64,000 bases of DNA from positions 1 to 64,000 of the forward strand of contig JAJEFK010000005.1 of NCBI GenBank assembly GCA_022820505.1, in the 5' to 3' direction. Source of the DNA: Acidimicrobiia bacterium (lineage in GTDB: Bacteria; Actinomycetota; Acidimicrobiia; Acidimicrobiales; Poriferisodalaceae). Positions 41,377 to 49,703 of the stretch are shown here, one piece after another (the first letter of the stretch is position 1; each line of letters begins with the position of its first letter). The translations under genes and the position numbers were made by a program. The notes below the pieces were generated by a model. The model worked only from the letters and a program-made list of their open reading frames with translations. It was not told the DNA's origin and made no database searches.

Positions 41377-43101
41377 GTGCACATCGTCGGCACTGCAGGC
41401 CACGTGGACCACGGCAAGTCGACGCTGGTGCGCGCCCTCACCGGCACCGACCCTGACCGGCTGGCCGAGGAGAAGGAGCGCGGGCTCACCATCGACCTCG
41501 GCTTCGCGTTCTGCACGCTGCCGTCGGGCCGGCAGGTCAGCTTCGTGGACGTGCCCGGTCACATCCGCTTCGTGAAGAACATGCTGGCCGGCGTGGGGGC
41601 GGTCGACGCTTCCCTGTTCGTGGTGGCAGCGCCGGAGGGCTGGAAACCGCAGTCGGCCGAGCACCTGGCGATCCTGGAACTGCTCGGCATCTCGCACGGC
41701 GTGGTGGTGCTCAGCCAGATCGGCCTCGTCGACGACGAGCTGGCCGAGCTGGCCCGGCTGGACGTGCTGGAGCATGTCGACGGCACGTTCCTGGAGCATG
41801 CGCCGGTGGTGGCCACCGACGCGATCGACGGCACCGGTCTGGACGAGCTGCGCAGCGCGCTCGACGACCTGTGCGCGGCCACGCCTACCGCAGCCGACCG
41901 TGACCGGCCCCGCCTGTGGATCGACCGGTCGTTTGCCGCGACCGGGGCGGGGCGGATCGTGACCGGCACGCTCGCGGGCGGCAGCATCTCGGCCGGCGAC
42001 GAGCTGCGTACGGCGCCCGGCGGCCGGGCGGCCCGGGTGCGGGCGATCCAGACCCAGAGCACCGCAGTCGAGCGCATCGGTCCGGGGCACCGCGTCGCGC
42101 TCAATCTCACCGGCGTCGACGCCGACGACCTGGGCCGCGGCATCGCCCTCGTGCGATCCGACCAGTGGCACCACACCCGCAGCGTCGACGTGGAGCTGAC
42201 CGTGCTCGGCAGCCTCGGCAGCGATGTGACCCGGCGGGGCGCCTACGCCCTGTACCTGGGCTCGGGCGAGTGGCCGGTGCGGCTGCGCGTGCTCGGGCCC
42301 GAGCGCATCGGCCCCGGCGAGACCGGCTACGCCCGGCTGCACCTGCCGGTCGCACTGCCGCTTGTGATGGGAGACCGCTTCGTGCTGCGCGACTTCGGCC
42401 GGGGACAGACCGTGGGCGGCGGCAGCGTGCTCGATCCCGATCCGCAGCTGCGGGCTGCGGTGGCCCAGCCCGACGCCCGTGTCGAGCGCATGATCGCCGA
42501 GCGCGGGTGGATCGAGGCGACGCAGCTCGAGCGGCTGACCGGCGAGCGGGTGGAGCCGGTGCTGGGCGGCTGGGTGGCGGCGCCGGAACTGGTCGAGGCA
42601 CTGGTGGACGATCTTCGGGAGCAGATCGAGCGCGCCGGTCCCCTCGGCTTGGACCTGGCCGGGCTCGACGAACGTCAGCGGCTGGCGATCGGCACACTCG
42701 ACGGCGTCGCCATCGAAACCGGCCGGGCCCGACCGGCAGACGCCGCCGACGTCCTCGCCGACCACCCGGTCATCGCCGAGCTGGCCGCAGCGCCCTTCTC
42801 CCCGCCCGCACCCAGCGGTGTCAGCCAGCGGGAGCTCCTGGCGCTGGCAGCGCGCGGCGACCTCGTGCACGCGGACGGGGTCTGGTTCGCGGCGTCCGCC
42901 ATCGCGGCCGCAGCCGAGCGAATCGCCGGGCTGCTCAGCGCTCAGCCCGACGGCGTCACCGTGGCCGAGATCCGCGAAGAACTCGGCACCACGCGGAAGT
43001 ACGCGCTGCCGCTGGTGGGCTACCTGGACCGGACAGGGGTGACGCGGCGGCGCGGGGACCTGCGCATCGGCGGGCCGCGGCTGCCCGAAGTATCTGGCTG
43101 A
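41377..43101 (+). CDS. selB: selenocysteine-specific elongation factor
   Basis: 574 residues. The GTPase domain has AGHVDHGKSTLVRALTG, EKERGLTIDLGFA and DVPGHIRFVKNMLAG. Domains 2 and 3 follow (GAGRIVTGTLAGGSI; MGDRFVLRDFGRGQTVGGG). The C-terminal winged helices end TRKYALPLVGYLDRTGVTRRRGDLR and bind the SECIS hairpin next to UGA. SelB brings Sec-tRNA to the ribosome. The GTG at 41377 gives the family N-terminus (HIVGTAGHVDHGKS). Confidence 0.95.
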   Translation: MHIVGTAGHVDHGKSTLVRALTGTDPDRLAEEKERGLTIDLGFAFCTLPSGRQVSFVDVPGHIRFVKNMLAGVGAVDASLFVVAAPEGWKPQSAEHLAILELLGISHGVVVLSQIGLVDDELAELARLDVLEHVDGTFLEHAPVVATDAIDGTGLDELRSALDDLCAATPTAADRDRPRLWIDRSFAATGAGRIVTGTLAGGSISAGDELRTAPGGRAARVRAIQTQSTAVERIGPGHRVALNLTGVDADDLGRGIALVRSDQWHHTRSVDVELTVLGSLGSDVTRRGAYALYLGSGEWPVRLRVLGPERIGPGETGYARLHLPVALPLVMGDRFVLRDFGRGQTVGGGSVLDPDPQLRAAVAQPDARVERMIAERGWIEATQLERLTGERVEPVLGGWVAAPELVEALVDDLREQIERAGPLGLDLAGLDERQRLAIGTLDGVAIETGRARPADAADVLADHPVIAELAAAPFSPPAPSGVSQRELLALAARGDLVHADGVWFAASAIAAAAERIAGLLSAQPDGVTVAEIREELGTTRKYALPLVGYLDRTGVTRRRGDLRIGGPRLPEVSG

Positions 43102-43113
43102 AGCGGGAGACCG

Positions 43114-43380
43114 CTAGCTGGCGTCGGTGCGCAGCAGCAGCATGTTGCGGCGCTCGATCTCGTTGCGCCCGCCCCAGATGCCGTGCGCCTCACCGACGTC
43201 GAGCGCATGGTCGAGACAGTCGTCGATCACCGAGCACTGGCCGCAGATGGCCTTGGCTCGGGCTTCGCGCTCAGCTTTCTCGTCGCGCCGCTCGGTGCGG
43301 GGCGGCGGGAAGAAAACCGCCGCCTGAGGTCCCCTGCAGGCTGCCTTGTCCTGCCACTCATCGACCAGCAGAGCGCTCAT
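43114..43380 (-). CDS. WhiB-family Fe-S transcription factor (copy 3)
   Basis: 88 residues. Cluster cysteines C15, C46, C49 and C55; GIWGG at 67-71; a short basic tail. A charged insert (TERRDEKAEREARAKA) separates the first and second cysteines. AAGGGGG lies 4 nt before the ATG. It converges with selB, 12 bp between stops, and lies downstream of nfeD on the same strand. The third whiB in 20 kb. Confidence 0.93.
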   Translation of the reverse strand: MSALLVDEWQDKAACRGPQAAVFFPPPRTERRDEKAEREARAKAICGQCSVIDDCLDHALDVGEAHGIWGGRNEIERRNMLLLRTDAS

Positions 43381-43445
43381 ATGTCCCCCTTGTCGGAGGG
43401 GACACTAGATCAGGAAAATTCGCTTGACAAGAGGTAAACGAAACC

Positions 43446-44891
43446 TCATTCGGTTTCGGAAACCGTCGAATCAGTTTGTTTTCGGCGCATCTGCCGGTAG
43501 TCGACCGCAGCACCTTCGAGCGGCTCCACCTCCAGCACCACCCCGCTCAGGCCGCTGACCCGCAGCGGCTCGCCCGCCTGCAGCGGTGTGAGGCGGTTGA
43601 CGCGGGCCCGCCACCGGGCGCCGTGGACCTCGACGGTGCCGTCGGGATCGATGTCGGTCACCGCAGCGCCCTCCACCCCGATCAGCCACTCCCGCCCCAC
43701 GGTGGCAGTGCCGTAGCGGGTGCGGACCAGCGCAGGCAGGCCCGACAGCACGAAGGCGCCGACGCCCACCAGGCCCACCAGCAGCGGGATCCAGCTCATC
43801 GAGTGCTGGCCGAACAGCGTCAGCGAGCCGACGAGCACCGCTGCGCCGCCCGCTGCCGTCCAGAAGCGCGGCACACCGGTCTGGATGTCCACCGCGAATG
43901 CAACGAATCCGGCGATGAGCAGCACCAGCGCCCACAGCCGGATGTCGAGCGTTCCCAAGCCGAACGCGGCGAGCAGCACGCACACCGCGGCGACCATGGC
44001 AGCGATGCCGATGCCGCCGGTGTAGAAGTCGAGCAGCAGCAGCGACAGCCCGGCCAGCAGCAGCAGGTAGGCGACCGCCGGGCTGGCAGCGGTGTGGAAG
44101 AGCCCGTCGAGCAGCGGCAGCTTGACGAACGACACGACCACGTCGTCGGCCGGGGCCCGCCGGACCACACCGTCGTCGCCGGTCACGTTCTGGCCGATCG
44201 GCGGCAGCAGACCCTCATCGGACATGGCGAAGAGGAACTCGCCGATCACCGGTGCTCTGCTGTGGGTGAGACCGGCACCCTTCGCAGTGTCGGCGTCGTA
44301 GTAGCGGACGCTTGTGCCCGAGTGGAGCCCGTCGCCCTCGTGGCTGTGGACATCACCCGCCTCGAGTCCGTGAGCGCCAGAGCCGTGAGCATGGACGAGG
44401 CCCGCCACCGCGGTGAACTCGCCGATGCGGCCGCCGGGCGCGATCGCGGCGAAGTCGGCTGCCGTGGCCAAGTGGGCGGCGCCGCCGAGCGCCTGCGCCC
44501 CGCTGGGACCCACCCACACGCCCACCGGCAGATGCGCGAGGCGAACGCTGTCGAGCAGGTCGACCAGCTCATCGTCGTCGAGCGTTGACCCGGCGCTGTC
44601 GATCTGCAGCACCACACCGATCGCGTGGAGTCCGTCCGCGGTGACGAGCTGGCGCTTGATGTACGAGGCCATGATCGGGTCGATGAGCCCGTTCACCTCC
44701 ACCACCACGATCTGGCGCGGGCGCGCCTCCCCGGTGATATGGGGCGTGGTGGGATCATCGGGGATCACGTGCGGTGTTTCGGGGTCGTCGTGCGCCGATG
44801 CCGGCATGGCGACCAGACCCAATACCGCCGACAGCAGCAGCGCGGCAGCCACGAGCCGCGCGAGCCCGCGACGGTGCAGACGTACCTTCAC
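43446..44891 (-). CDS. NfeD-family membrane protein with a ClpP-like domain
   Basis: 481 residues. A signal peptide, then a ClpP-class domain (IVVVEVNGLIDPIMASYIKRQL, QIDSAGSTLDDDELVDLL, VWVGPSGAQALGGAAHLATAADFAAIAPGGRIGE), five or so membrane helices and a C-terminal OB-like NfeD domain. In active homologues the nucleophile is Ser in an AASAG stretch after PxGA; here that stretch reads QALGG, so it is probably not a protease. NfeD proteins partner flotillin/stomatins. The GTG at 44891 is chosen because AAGGAG lies 5 nt upstream; an ATG at 44906 is weaker. Confidence 0.82.
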   Translation of the reverse strand: MKVRLHRRGLARLVAAALLLSAVLGLVAMPASAHDDPETPHVIPDDPTTPHITGEARPRQIVVVEVNGLIDPIMASYIKRQLVTADGLHAIGVVLQIDSAGSTLDDDELVDLLDSVRLAHLPVGVWVGPSGAQALGGAAHLATAADFAAIAPGGRIGEFTAVAGLVHAHGSGAHGLEAGDVHSHEGDGLHSGTSVRYYDADTAKGAGLTHSRAPVIGEFLFAMSDEGLLPPIGQNVTGDDGVVRRAPADDVVVSFVKLPLLDGLFHTAASPAVAYLLLLAGLSLLLLDFYTGGIGIAAMVAAVCVLLAAFGLGTLDIRLWALVLLIAGFVAFAVDIQTGVPRFWTAAGGAAVLVGSLTLFGQHSMSWIPLLVGLVGVGAFVLSGLPALVRTRYGTATVGREWLIGVEGAAVTDIDPDGTVEVHGARWRARVNRLTPLQAGEPLRVSGLSGVVLEVEPLEGAAVDYRQMRRKQTDSTVSETE

Positions 44892-44982
44892 TACGACTCC
44901 TTGCATCGGCGGCCGCCCGAACTCTAGAGGTTGACCCCGCGGGCAGAGCCGGGGCCTGCGGGTCCCATTACGCTGCGCCACC

Positions 44983-45369
44983 GTGACCGACGTGCTGCTG
45001 GCCACCGATGCCGACTGGGTCGTCGAAGAGGTGGCAGCGGCGCTTGCCGCCCCCGAGGTGACCTTCCGGGTGGTGCGCTCAGGCCAGGATGTCCGGCCTG
45101 CCGTGGAGGCGAGCACGCCGGACCTGGTGATCCTCGACTTCCAGATCGGGAACATGGGCGGCATGGCCACCTGCCTGGACCTGCGCCTGGAATCGGGCAT
45201 GGGGCGGCTGCCGCGGGTGCCGGTGCTGATGCTGGCCGACCGCGAGGCCGACGTCTTCCTGGCCCGGCGCTCCGAAGCCGACGCCTGGCTGATCAAGCCG
45301 CTCAACCCGCTGCTGCTGCGGCGCACCGCGCAGGAACTGCTGCAGCGGGACGCCGCGAGCGCGGGCTGA
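44983..45369 (+). CDS. stand-alone response-regulator receiver protein
   Basis: 128 residues forming one receiver domain: acidic start DVLLATDADW, phospho-acceptor Asp in DLVILDFQIGNMGG, Thr/Ala switch region VLMLADREAD and Lys in WLIKPLNPLLL. No output domain. The first acidic pocket has one Asp instead of two. GTG at 44983 sits 8 nt after TACGCT (44969-44974). It may accept phosphate from an unlinked kinase. Divergent from nfeD. Confidence 0.82.
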   Translation: MTDVLLATDADWVVEEVAAALAAPEVTFRVVRSGQDVRPAVEASTPDLVILDFQIGNMGGMATCLDLRLESGMGRLPRVPVLMLADREADVFLARRSEADAWLIKPLNPLLLRRTAQELLQRDAASAG

Positions 45370-45449
45370 GCTGGCTCGTATTGCTGTAGCGCTCCTGCTT
45401 GCTTGACCGGTAGCTTCGGCCGGAGCGATCCGCCTGTGGCGGTCGCGTA

Positions 45450-45523
<74 letters not shown>

Positions 45524-45532
45524 CTGGCTAGT

Positions 45533-45563
45533 GCGAGCGAGAAGGGCTTCGCCCCTCGCTCGC
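45533..45563 (+). terminator. hairpin after tRNA-Pro
   Basis: GCGAGCGAG pairs with CTCGCTCGC, followed inward by a two-base AA bulge and GGGC-TTC-GCCC. It starts 9 nt past the tRNA and is a likely end of that transcript. Confidence 0.7.
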
Positions 45564-45570
45564 GACAACA

Positions 45571-45597
45571 GAAAGCGCAGGCTTTGCCTGCGCTTTC
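45571..45597. terminator. second strong hairpin after tRNA-Pro
   Basis: GAAAGCGCAGGC and GCCTGCGCTTTC form a perfect 12-bp stem with a TTT loop. It is symmetric and could stop transcription from either side, insulating the next gene at 45664. Confidence 0.7.
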
Positions 45598-45663
45598 GAC
45601 AATTGGTGGCGCAGAGTCTCGGTGGGTTCTCAGCCTGGGTCGCGGGCGGCGGATACTTGCGTT

Positions 45664-46677
45664 ATGGCAGAGGTACTTTCCGGATCCACCCGCGCTCGGG
45701 TGGGGTTCATTGGGTTGGGGAACGTGGGCGGCAAGCTGGCTGGGTCTTTGTTGCGCAATCGGTTTGAGCTGGTGGTGCGCGACTTGGATACGGGGGCTAT
45801 GGCGCCGTTCTTGGAGGCTGGTGCTTCGACGGCCGGCTCTGGGGCGGAGCTGGCGGAACGCTGTGATGTGGTGATTACTTGCTTGCCTTCTCCTGCTGCG
45901 GTTGCTTCGGTGCTGGAAGGGCCCGATGGGGTGTTGGCTGGGTTCGGCTCGGGCCAAGCGCCAGCCCCGAAGATCTGGGCTGAGATGAGCACTACTGATC
46001 ATCATGAGGTGCGCCGGCTGGGTGCGCTGGTGGAGGCTGCGGGCGGTGCCGCCATCGACTGCCCGGTGTCGGGCGGCTGCCACCGGGCCGCTACCGGCAA
46101 CATCTCGATCTTCGCCGGCGGCGAGCGCGACACCTTCGAGGCAATGCTGCCGCTGCTCGTGACCATGGGGCGGCGCATCCTGCACACTGGGCCGCTGGGC
46201 TCGGCATCGATTCTGAAAGTGGTGACGAACTACCTGGCCACCGCCAACCTGGTCTCGCTGTGCGAGGCCCTGGCCACCTCCCAGGCGGCGGGCATGGACC
46301 TGGCCACCACCTACGAGGCCATCCGCATCAGCTCGGGCAACTCGTTCGTCCACGAGACCGAGAGCCAGGTGATCCTGAACGGCTCGCGTGACATCAACTT
46401 CACCATGGACCTGGTGTGCAAGGACATCGGCCTGTTCGCCGACATCGCTGCCGAGCACGGCCTGCCACTGGAGCTGTCGCCAGTGCTGGTGGACGTGTTC
46501 GCCGACGGGGCCGCTCGCTACGGCGACCGGGAGTGGTCGCCGAACATCATCCGGCGGCTCGAGGATGCGACTGGGCAGAGTGTCACGGCGGCCGGCTTTC
46601 CGGCTGAGATCGTTGATGACAAGCCCGAAGTGCTAGGTGCCGAGGTCGTAGTTCGCCGCGATCCGCGTTCGCCTTGA
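45664..46677 (+). CDS. beta-hydroxyacid dehydrogenase (3-hydroxyisobutyrate dehydrogenase-like)
   Basis: 337 residues. The N-terminal Rossmann domain begins RVGFIGLGNVGGKLAGSLL. Substrate-binding block DCPVSGGCHRAATGNISIFAGG and the catalytic Lys region LGSASILKVVTNYLA place it in the HIBADH/GLYR family. These enzymes oxidise 3-hydroxyisobutyrate, tartronate semialdehyde or similar acids with NAD(P). The start lies 6 nt after GATACT (45652-45657). The first 350 bases are G/T-rich compared with the rest of the gene. Confidence 0.85.
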   Translation: MAEVLSGSTRARVGFIGLGNVGGKLAGSLLRNRFELVVRDLDTGAMAPFLEAGASTAGSGAELAERCDVVITCLPSPAAVASVLEGPDGVLAGFGSGQAPAPKIWAEMSTTDHHEVRRLGALVEAAGGAAIDCPVSGGCHRAATGNISIFAGGERDTFEAMLPLLVTMGRRILHTGPLGSASILKVVTNYLATANLVSLCEALATSQAAGMDLATTYEAIRISSGNSFVHETESQVILNGSRDINFTMDLVCKDIGLFADIAAEHGLPLELSPVLVDVFADGAARYGDREWSPNIIRRLEDATGQSVTAAGFPAEIVDDKPEVLGAEVVVRRDPRSP

Positions 46678-46704
46678 TGCTCAGAATCTGAGTGTGCATA
46701 AAAT
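46674..46704 (+). promoter_or_regulatory. promoter and palindrome before the recombinase
   Basis: TTGATG (46674-46679) and TAAAAT (46699-46704) form a possible promoter with a 19-bp spacer. Inside the spacer lies a perfect inverted repeat, CTCAGA-A-TCTGAG (46680-46692). The stretch from 46693 to 46725 is A/T-rich, unlike the surroundings, which fits the edge of acquired DNA. The palindrome may be an operator or part of a recombination site. Confidence 0.5.
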
Positions 46705-46718
46705 ACCGGAATAATGAT

Positions 46719-47507
46719 ATGTTACCGCTCGTGACGCGGGCGGTCGGCTCTCCTCAAGGCACTCCTAGGCAAGCCAGTGAATCAATAGCTGGGGTGGTGC
46801 TCAGCTACGCCCGCTGCTCTACCTCAGAACAGGGCCGAAGCGGCTTCGGCTTGGATGCCCAGCACGACGCTGTGGACGCTTGGGCAGCAGTCAGCGGCCG
46901 AACGGTTGAGCACCACAGCGAGGACGGCGCCTCGGGGTTGCTGGCGCCCGACGCCCGCCCGGTGCTGGCCGCACTGCTGAACCGTCTCGCAGACGGCGAC
47001 AACCCCGCCGACACGCTCGCAGTGAGCCGGCTCGACCGTCTCGGCCGCAGCGCTCTTGACGTGCTGAGCCTGCTGGACCGCGCCGAGCGCGAGAGATGGC
47101 ACGTCGTCATGCTCGATGTCGCCGTGGACACCACCACCCCCGTCGGCCTGATGGTCGCCACGGTGATGGCCGCTATGGCCCGCATGGAACGCGACATGAC
47201 AGCCCAACGCACCCGCGATGCCCTCGCCAGGAAGGCCGCTACCGGAGCACGGCTCGGTCGTCCTGTCTCTGACGCCACGCGGGCTGCCGCCGCGCGAGCC
47301 GAGGCTCTCGCCGCCGAGGGCCTCAGCCAGCACGCCATAGCCGACAAGCTCACTGCGGAACAGTGGCCCCGCGCCACCCCCGCCGCTGGGCCCTGGACTG
47401 CCCGCGCCGTCGGCCTCGCTCTGCACTCACTGCACCTCGACCGCGCCGCCGAGCAAGCAGCCGTCGCCCATCGCAGCGGCGGCACCACATCGGCGCCCGA
47501 TGCCTGA
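46719..47507 (+). CDS. serine recombinase (resolvase/invertase type)
   Basis: 262 residues. The catalytic domain begins LSYARCSTSEQGRSGFGLDAQ, with the nucleophilic Ser in YARCS and the Arg. VSRLDRLGRSALDVL and MARMERDMTAQRTRDAL are the other conserved blocks. A C-terminal helix-turn-helix (AAEGLSQHAIADKLTAE) binds DNA. It is larger than Tn3 resolvases and much shorter than large serine integrases. Start choice is uncertain: ATG 46719, GTG 46692 or a later GTG at 46795, where the domain begins. The N-terminal 25 residues are not conserved-looking. Confidence 0.85.
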   Translation: MLPLVTRAVGSPQGTPRQASESIAGVVLSYARCSTSEQGRSGFGLDAQHDAVDAWAAVSGRTVEHHSEDGASGLLAPDARPVLAALLNRLADGDNPADTLAVSRLDRLGRSALDVLSLLDRAERERWHVVMLDVAVDTTTPVGLMVATVMAAMARMERDMTAQRTRDALARKAATGARLGRPVSDATRAAAARAEALAAEGLSQHAIADKLTAEQWPRATPAAGPWTARAVGLALHSLHLDRAAEQAAVAHRSGGTTSAPDA

Positions 47508-47931
47508 GAGACGACATCTGCGGCCAACCGTCTGAGTCGCCCGACACCGAGCGCCCGCCGACAGCCGCCCCGATGAAACCCCTAATGGCCGCCGGCCATC
47601 CAGCATGGGACGTGTCAACGCGGACCGGGGCGGGCGGCACGACGAGCGCGGCGAATGGGCACGGCGCGAGCCGGTGCGCCACCCAGAGCCACCTCGGCCG
47701 CAGCCGGCACAGCTCGGCTTGCCGGGCGGCATTCTCGGCGACCACGTCGGGCGGCCCCGCGTCAGGCTCGACGGCCGCCAGTTCATCGGCCGCGGCGGTG
47801 GCTTCGGCCTCTGACGCGAACAGCAGCCCGGAGGCGCTCACGGTCCGGGGTCGGCCCCCCGGCGCGCCAACGCGTGCTCGATGGCCACGGGTGCTGTAAC
47901 GCTGCGTTGCGCTCCTGCGGGCCCCGCCCAA
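47350..47931 (-). CDS. hypothetical island protein, overlaps the recombinase end
   Basis: A 193-codon frame. The middle part (LLFASEAEATAAADELAAVEPDAGPPDVVAENAARQAELCRLRPR in pieces) looks like a normal soluble acidic protein, but the last 50 residues are Arg-rich and run antisense to the recombinase gene. It follows the 153-residue island gene by 21 bp on the same strand. The C-terminus may be an artefact of the frame staying open by chance. Confidence 0.3.
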   Translation of the reverse strand: MGGARRSATQRYSTRGHRARVGAPGGRPRTVSASGLLFASEAEATAAADELAAVEPDAGPPDVVAENAARQAELCRLRPRWLWVAHRLAPCPFAALVVPPAPVRVDTSHAGWPAAIRGFIGAAVGGRSVSGDSDGWPQMSSLRHRAPMWCRRCDGRRLLARRRGRGAVSAERGRRRGQSRAQRRGWRGATVPQ

Positions 47932-47952
47932 CGTCAGCCCGACGAGACCGCC

Positions 47953-48414
47953 TCAGCCTCGCGACGCGCCTGCCTCACGAAACCTGTACACCACACGCTC
48001 GACGCGCTCCCCGACACCGACCGGCGGCTGATCTGGGAGATCGTCGAGAGCGAGCCGCCGGTCCGGCTCGACGCGACGCGGGTCGGCTGGCGGCTCGGGC
48101 CGCGCTCTGCCGAGCGTGGCCGGCTCGACGCTCGGAACGCGCCGCCGCTGCCAGCGGGCCAGCAGCGGCACAACCGCCAGCCAGTAGATCGTCAGCGTTC
48201 CCGTCGCCGCTAGGAACACAGGAAGCTGAAACGGGACCCAGCCGATTGCTAGGCCCGTCAGCACTCCGGCAGCTGCTGCGGCCGGTGCTCCGGTAGCGAG
48301 GAAGACCAGCCGTTCGCAGCGGTCGCGAGGGCGTAGCCCTTTTACGAATAGCCGCCAGAACGGCCTAGTCGATGTGCCCGCAGACATGGTGTGAGGGTAG
48401 TTCGGGGTGTTCAT
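47953..48414 (-). CDS. hypothetical membrane protein of the island
   Basis: 153 residues. After a polar start (MNTPNYPHTMSAGTSTRPF) it has two hydrophobic stretches (PAAAAAGVLTGLAIG and LPVFLAATGTLTIYWLAVVPLL) and a charged Arg/Asp/Pro-rich tail. It does not match a family I know. It begins 14 bp after the stop of the secreted acidic protein gene and is probably cotranscribed with it. Confidence 0.5.
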   Translation of the reverse strand: MNTPNYPHTMSAGTSTRPFWRLFVKGLRPRDRCERLVFLATGAPAAAAAGVLTGLAIGWVPFQLPVFLAATGTLTIYWLAVVPLLARWQRRRVPSVEPATLGRARPEPPADPRRVEPDRRLALDDLPDQPPVGVGERVERVVYRFREAGASRG

Positions 48415-48428
48415 CGTCGTTTCCCGCC

Positions 48429-49703
48429 TCACTTGTTGCAGTAGTAGCTGTCGCCACGGTCGCACCAGGACTTGTAGATGATCCGGTAGTACTCCGCGTC
48501 GGTGAGTTCCCCGGCCTCGTATCTGAGGGCTGCCTCGTGCGCTTCCTCGGCCGTGGTCTTGCCGTCGCCGTCGTAGTCGCCGTCGGGATCGTTCGGGTCC
48601 GGCGTCGGCTGCTGGCTGGAGCCGCCCGAGCCGGAGCCGCTGCCCGAGCCTGAGCCGCTGTCGTCGCTCGGCGGGGTCCACCCTTCCGGGATCAGCTGCG
48701 GCAGCGGCACTTTGGTGGACCCGTACGCCAATGCGCTACATCCCCCAGCAAACGCAGCGCCGCCGGCAGTCGCGACTGCGCCACTCCCGACGGCGATAGC
48801 TCCGCCGGCCCCGTAACACACCACGCCGCCGATGGCGGCCTGCGCTGCGGGGTTGAGCTTCTGCCAGCCCTCCAACATGGAACGGACCGCCGCAAGGTCG
48901 GCGTTGATGCGCTGCCGCTCGGACTCGCTGAGGGACTTCACGAACGCTTCCAACCCGGTGGCCACTCCCTTCGCTGCGGACGCAGCGGCGTTCTTGGTGG
49001 CTTCCGATTGCGCCTCCCAGGCCTTCGCCTCGGCTTCGGATACCTCGGCGTTGTTGTCGGCTACCCATTTCACAGCGCCGCTCAGCCAAGACCACCCCGT
49101 CGCCAGCGCAGCCCTCACAGCGCTCTGCGTGGGCCGCTGGCCCGAACCGCCCGAACCGCCGCCCTTGCCGTTCTTGTTCGGCTCGGTGCAGTTCGGCGGC
49201 GTGCCGGTCTGCCCGTCGGGGCACACGTCATCGGGGCCGCCGGAGTCGTCGCCGCTGCCCGTGTCGTCATCGCCGCTGTCGCCGCTGTCGGTGTTGGTGC
49301 TGTCATCGTCGCCGTCGCTGTCGTCGTCCGAGCCGCCGGCCTGGCGGTTTGAGCGCGTCCCTTTCTGGCCGCTCTTGCCGCCCGAGTCGTCGTCGGTGCT
49401 GGTGCCTTCGCCCCCATCGTCGCCGTCGTTACCGTCGTCGTCGTTGTTGGGGTCGTGGTTCTCGTTGGTGGACGGGACCGGTGAGCAGTTGGGCGGCGTG
49501 CCGGTCGTTCCGGCCGGGCACGACGGCGGCGGCGCGTGCTTGTGCGCGACGTTCTCGTTCCAGCACTGGTTTCCGGCGAACGGATCGAAGGCGCAGTAGC
49601 GCTTGGTCTGCGTGTGAGCGCCGGCGGGCGCTGCGGCTACGGCGGTGAGCGTGGACGCTGCGACGAGCAGCGCGCACAGCGCTGCGAGGGTCCGTTGGGT
49701 CAT
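48429..49703 (-). CDS. secreted acidic low-complexity protein with a calcium-type motif
   Basis: 424 residues. A signal peptide (to about residue 28), two CPxGxTGTPPNC-like modules (CPAGTTGTPPNC, CPDGQTGTPPNC) flank a 90-residue Asp/Ser/Gly/Asn stretch. A helical region (residues 190-290) and a hydrophobic Gly/Ala segment follow. Near the C-terminus DPDGDYDGDGKTTAEEA has the spacing of EF-hand or thrombospondin-3 calcium loops. GGAGG lies 9 nt upstream of the ATG. The architecture suggests a surface or matrix protein; the function is unknown. Confidence 0.65.
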   Translation of the reverse strand: MTQRTLAALCALLVAASTLTAVAAAPAGAHTQTKRYCAFDPFAGNQCWNENVAHKHAPPPSCPAGTTGTPPNCSPVPSTNENHDPNNDDDGNDGDDGGEGTSTDDDSGGKSGQKGTRSNRQAGGSDDDSDGDDDSTNTDSGDSGDDDTGSGDDSGGPDDVCPDGQTGTPPNCTEPNKNGKGGGSGGSGQRPTQSAVRAALATGWSWLSGAVKWVADNNAEVSEAEAKAWEAQSEATKNAAASAAKGVATGLEAFVKSLSESERQRINADLAAVRSMLEGWQKLNPAAQAAIGGVVCYGAGGAIAVGSGAVATAGGAAFAGGCSALAYGSTKVPLPQLIPEGWTPPSDDSGSGSGSGSGSGGSSQQPTPDPNDPDGDYDGDGKTTAEEAHEAALRYEAGELTDAEYYRIIYKSWCDRGDSYYCNK

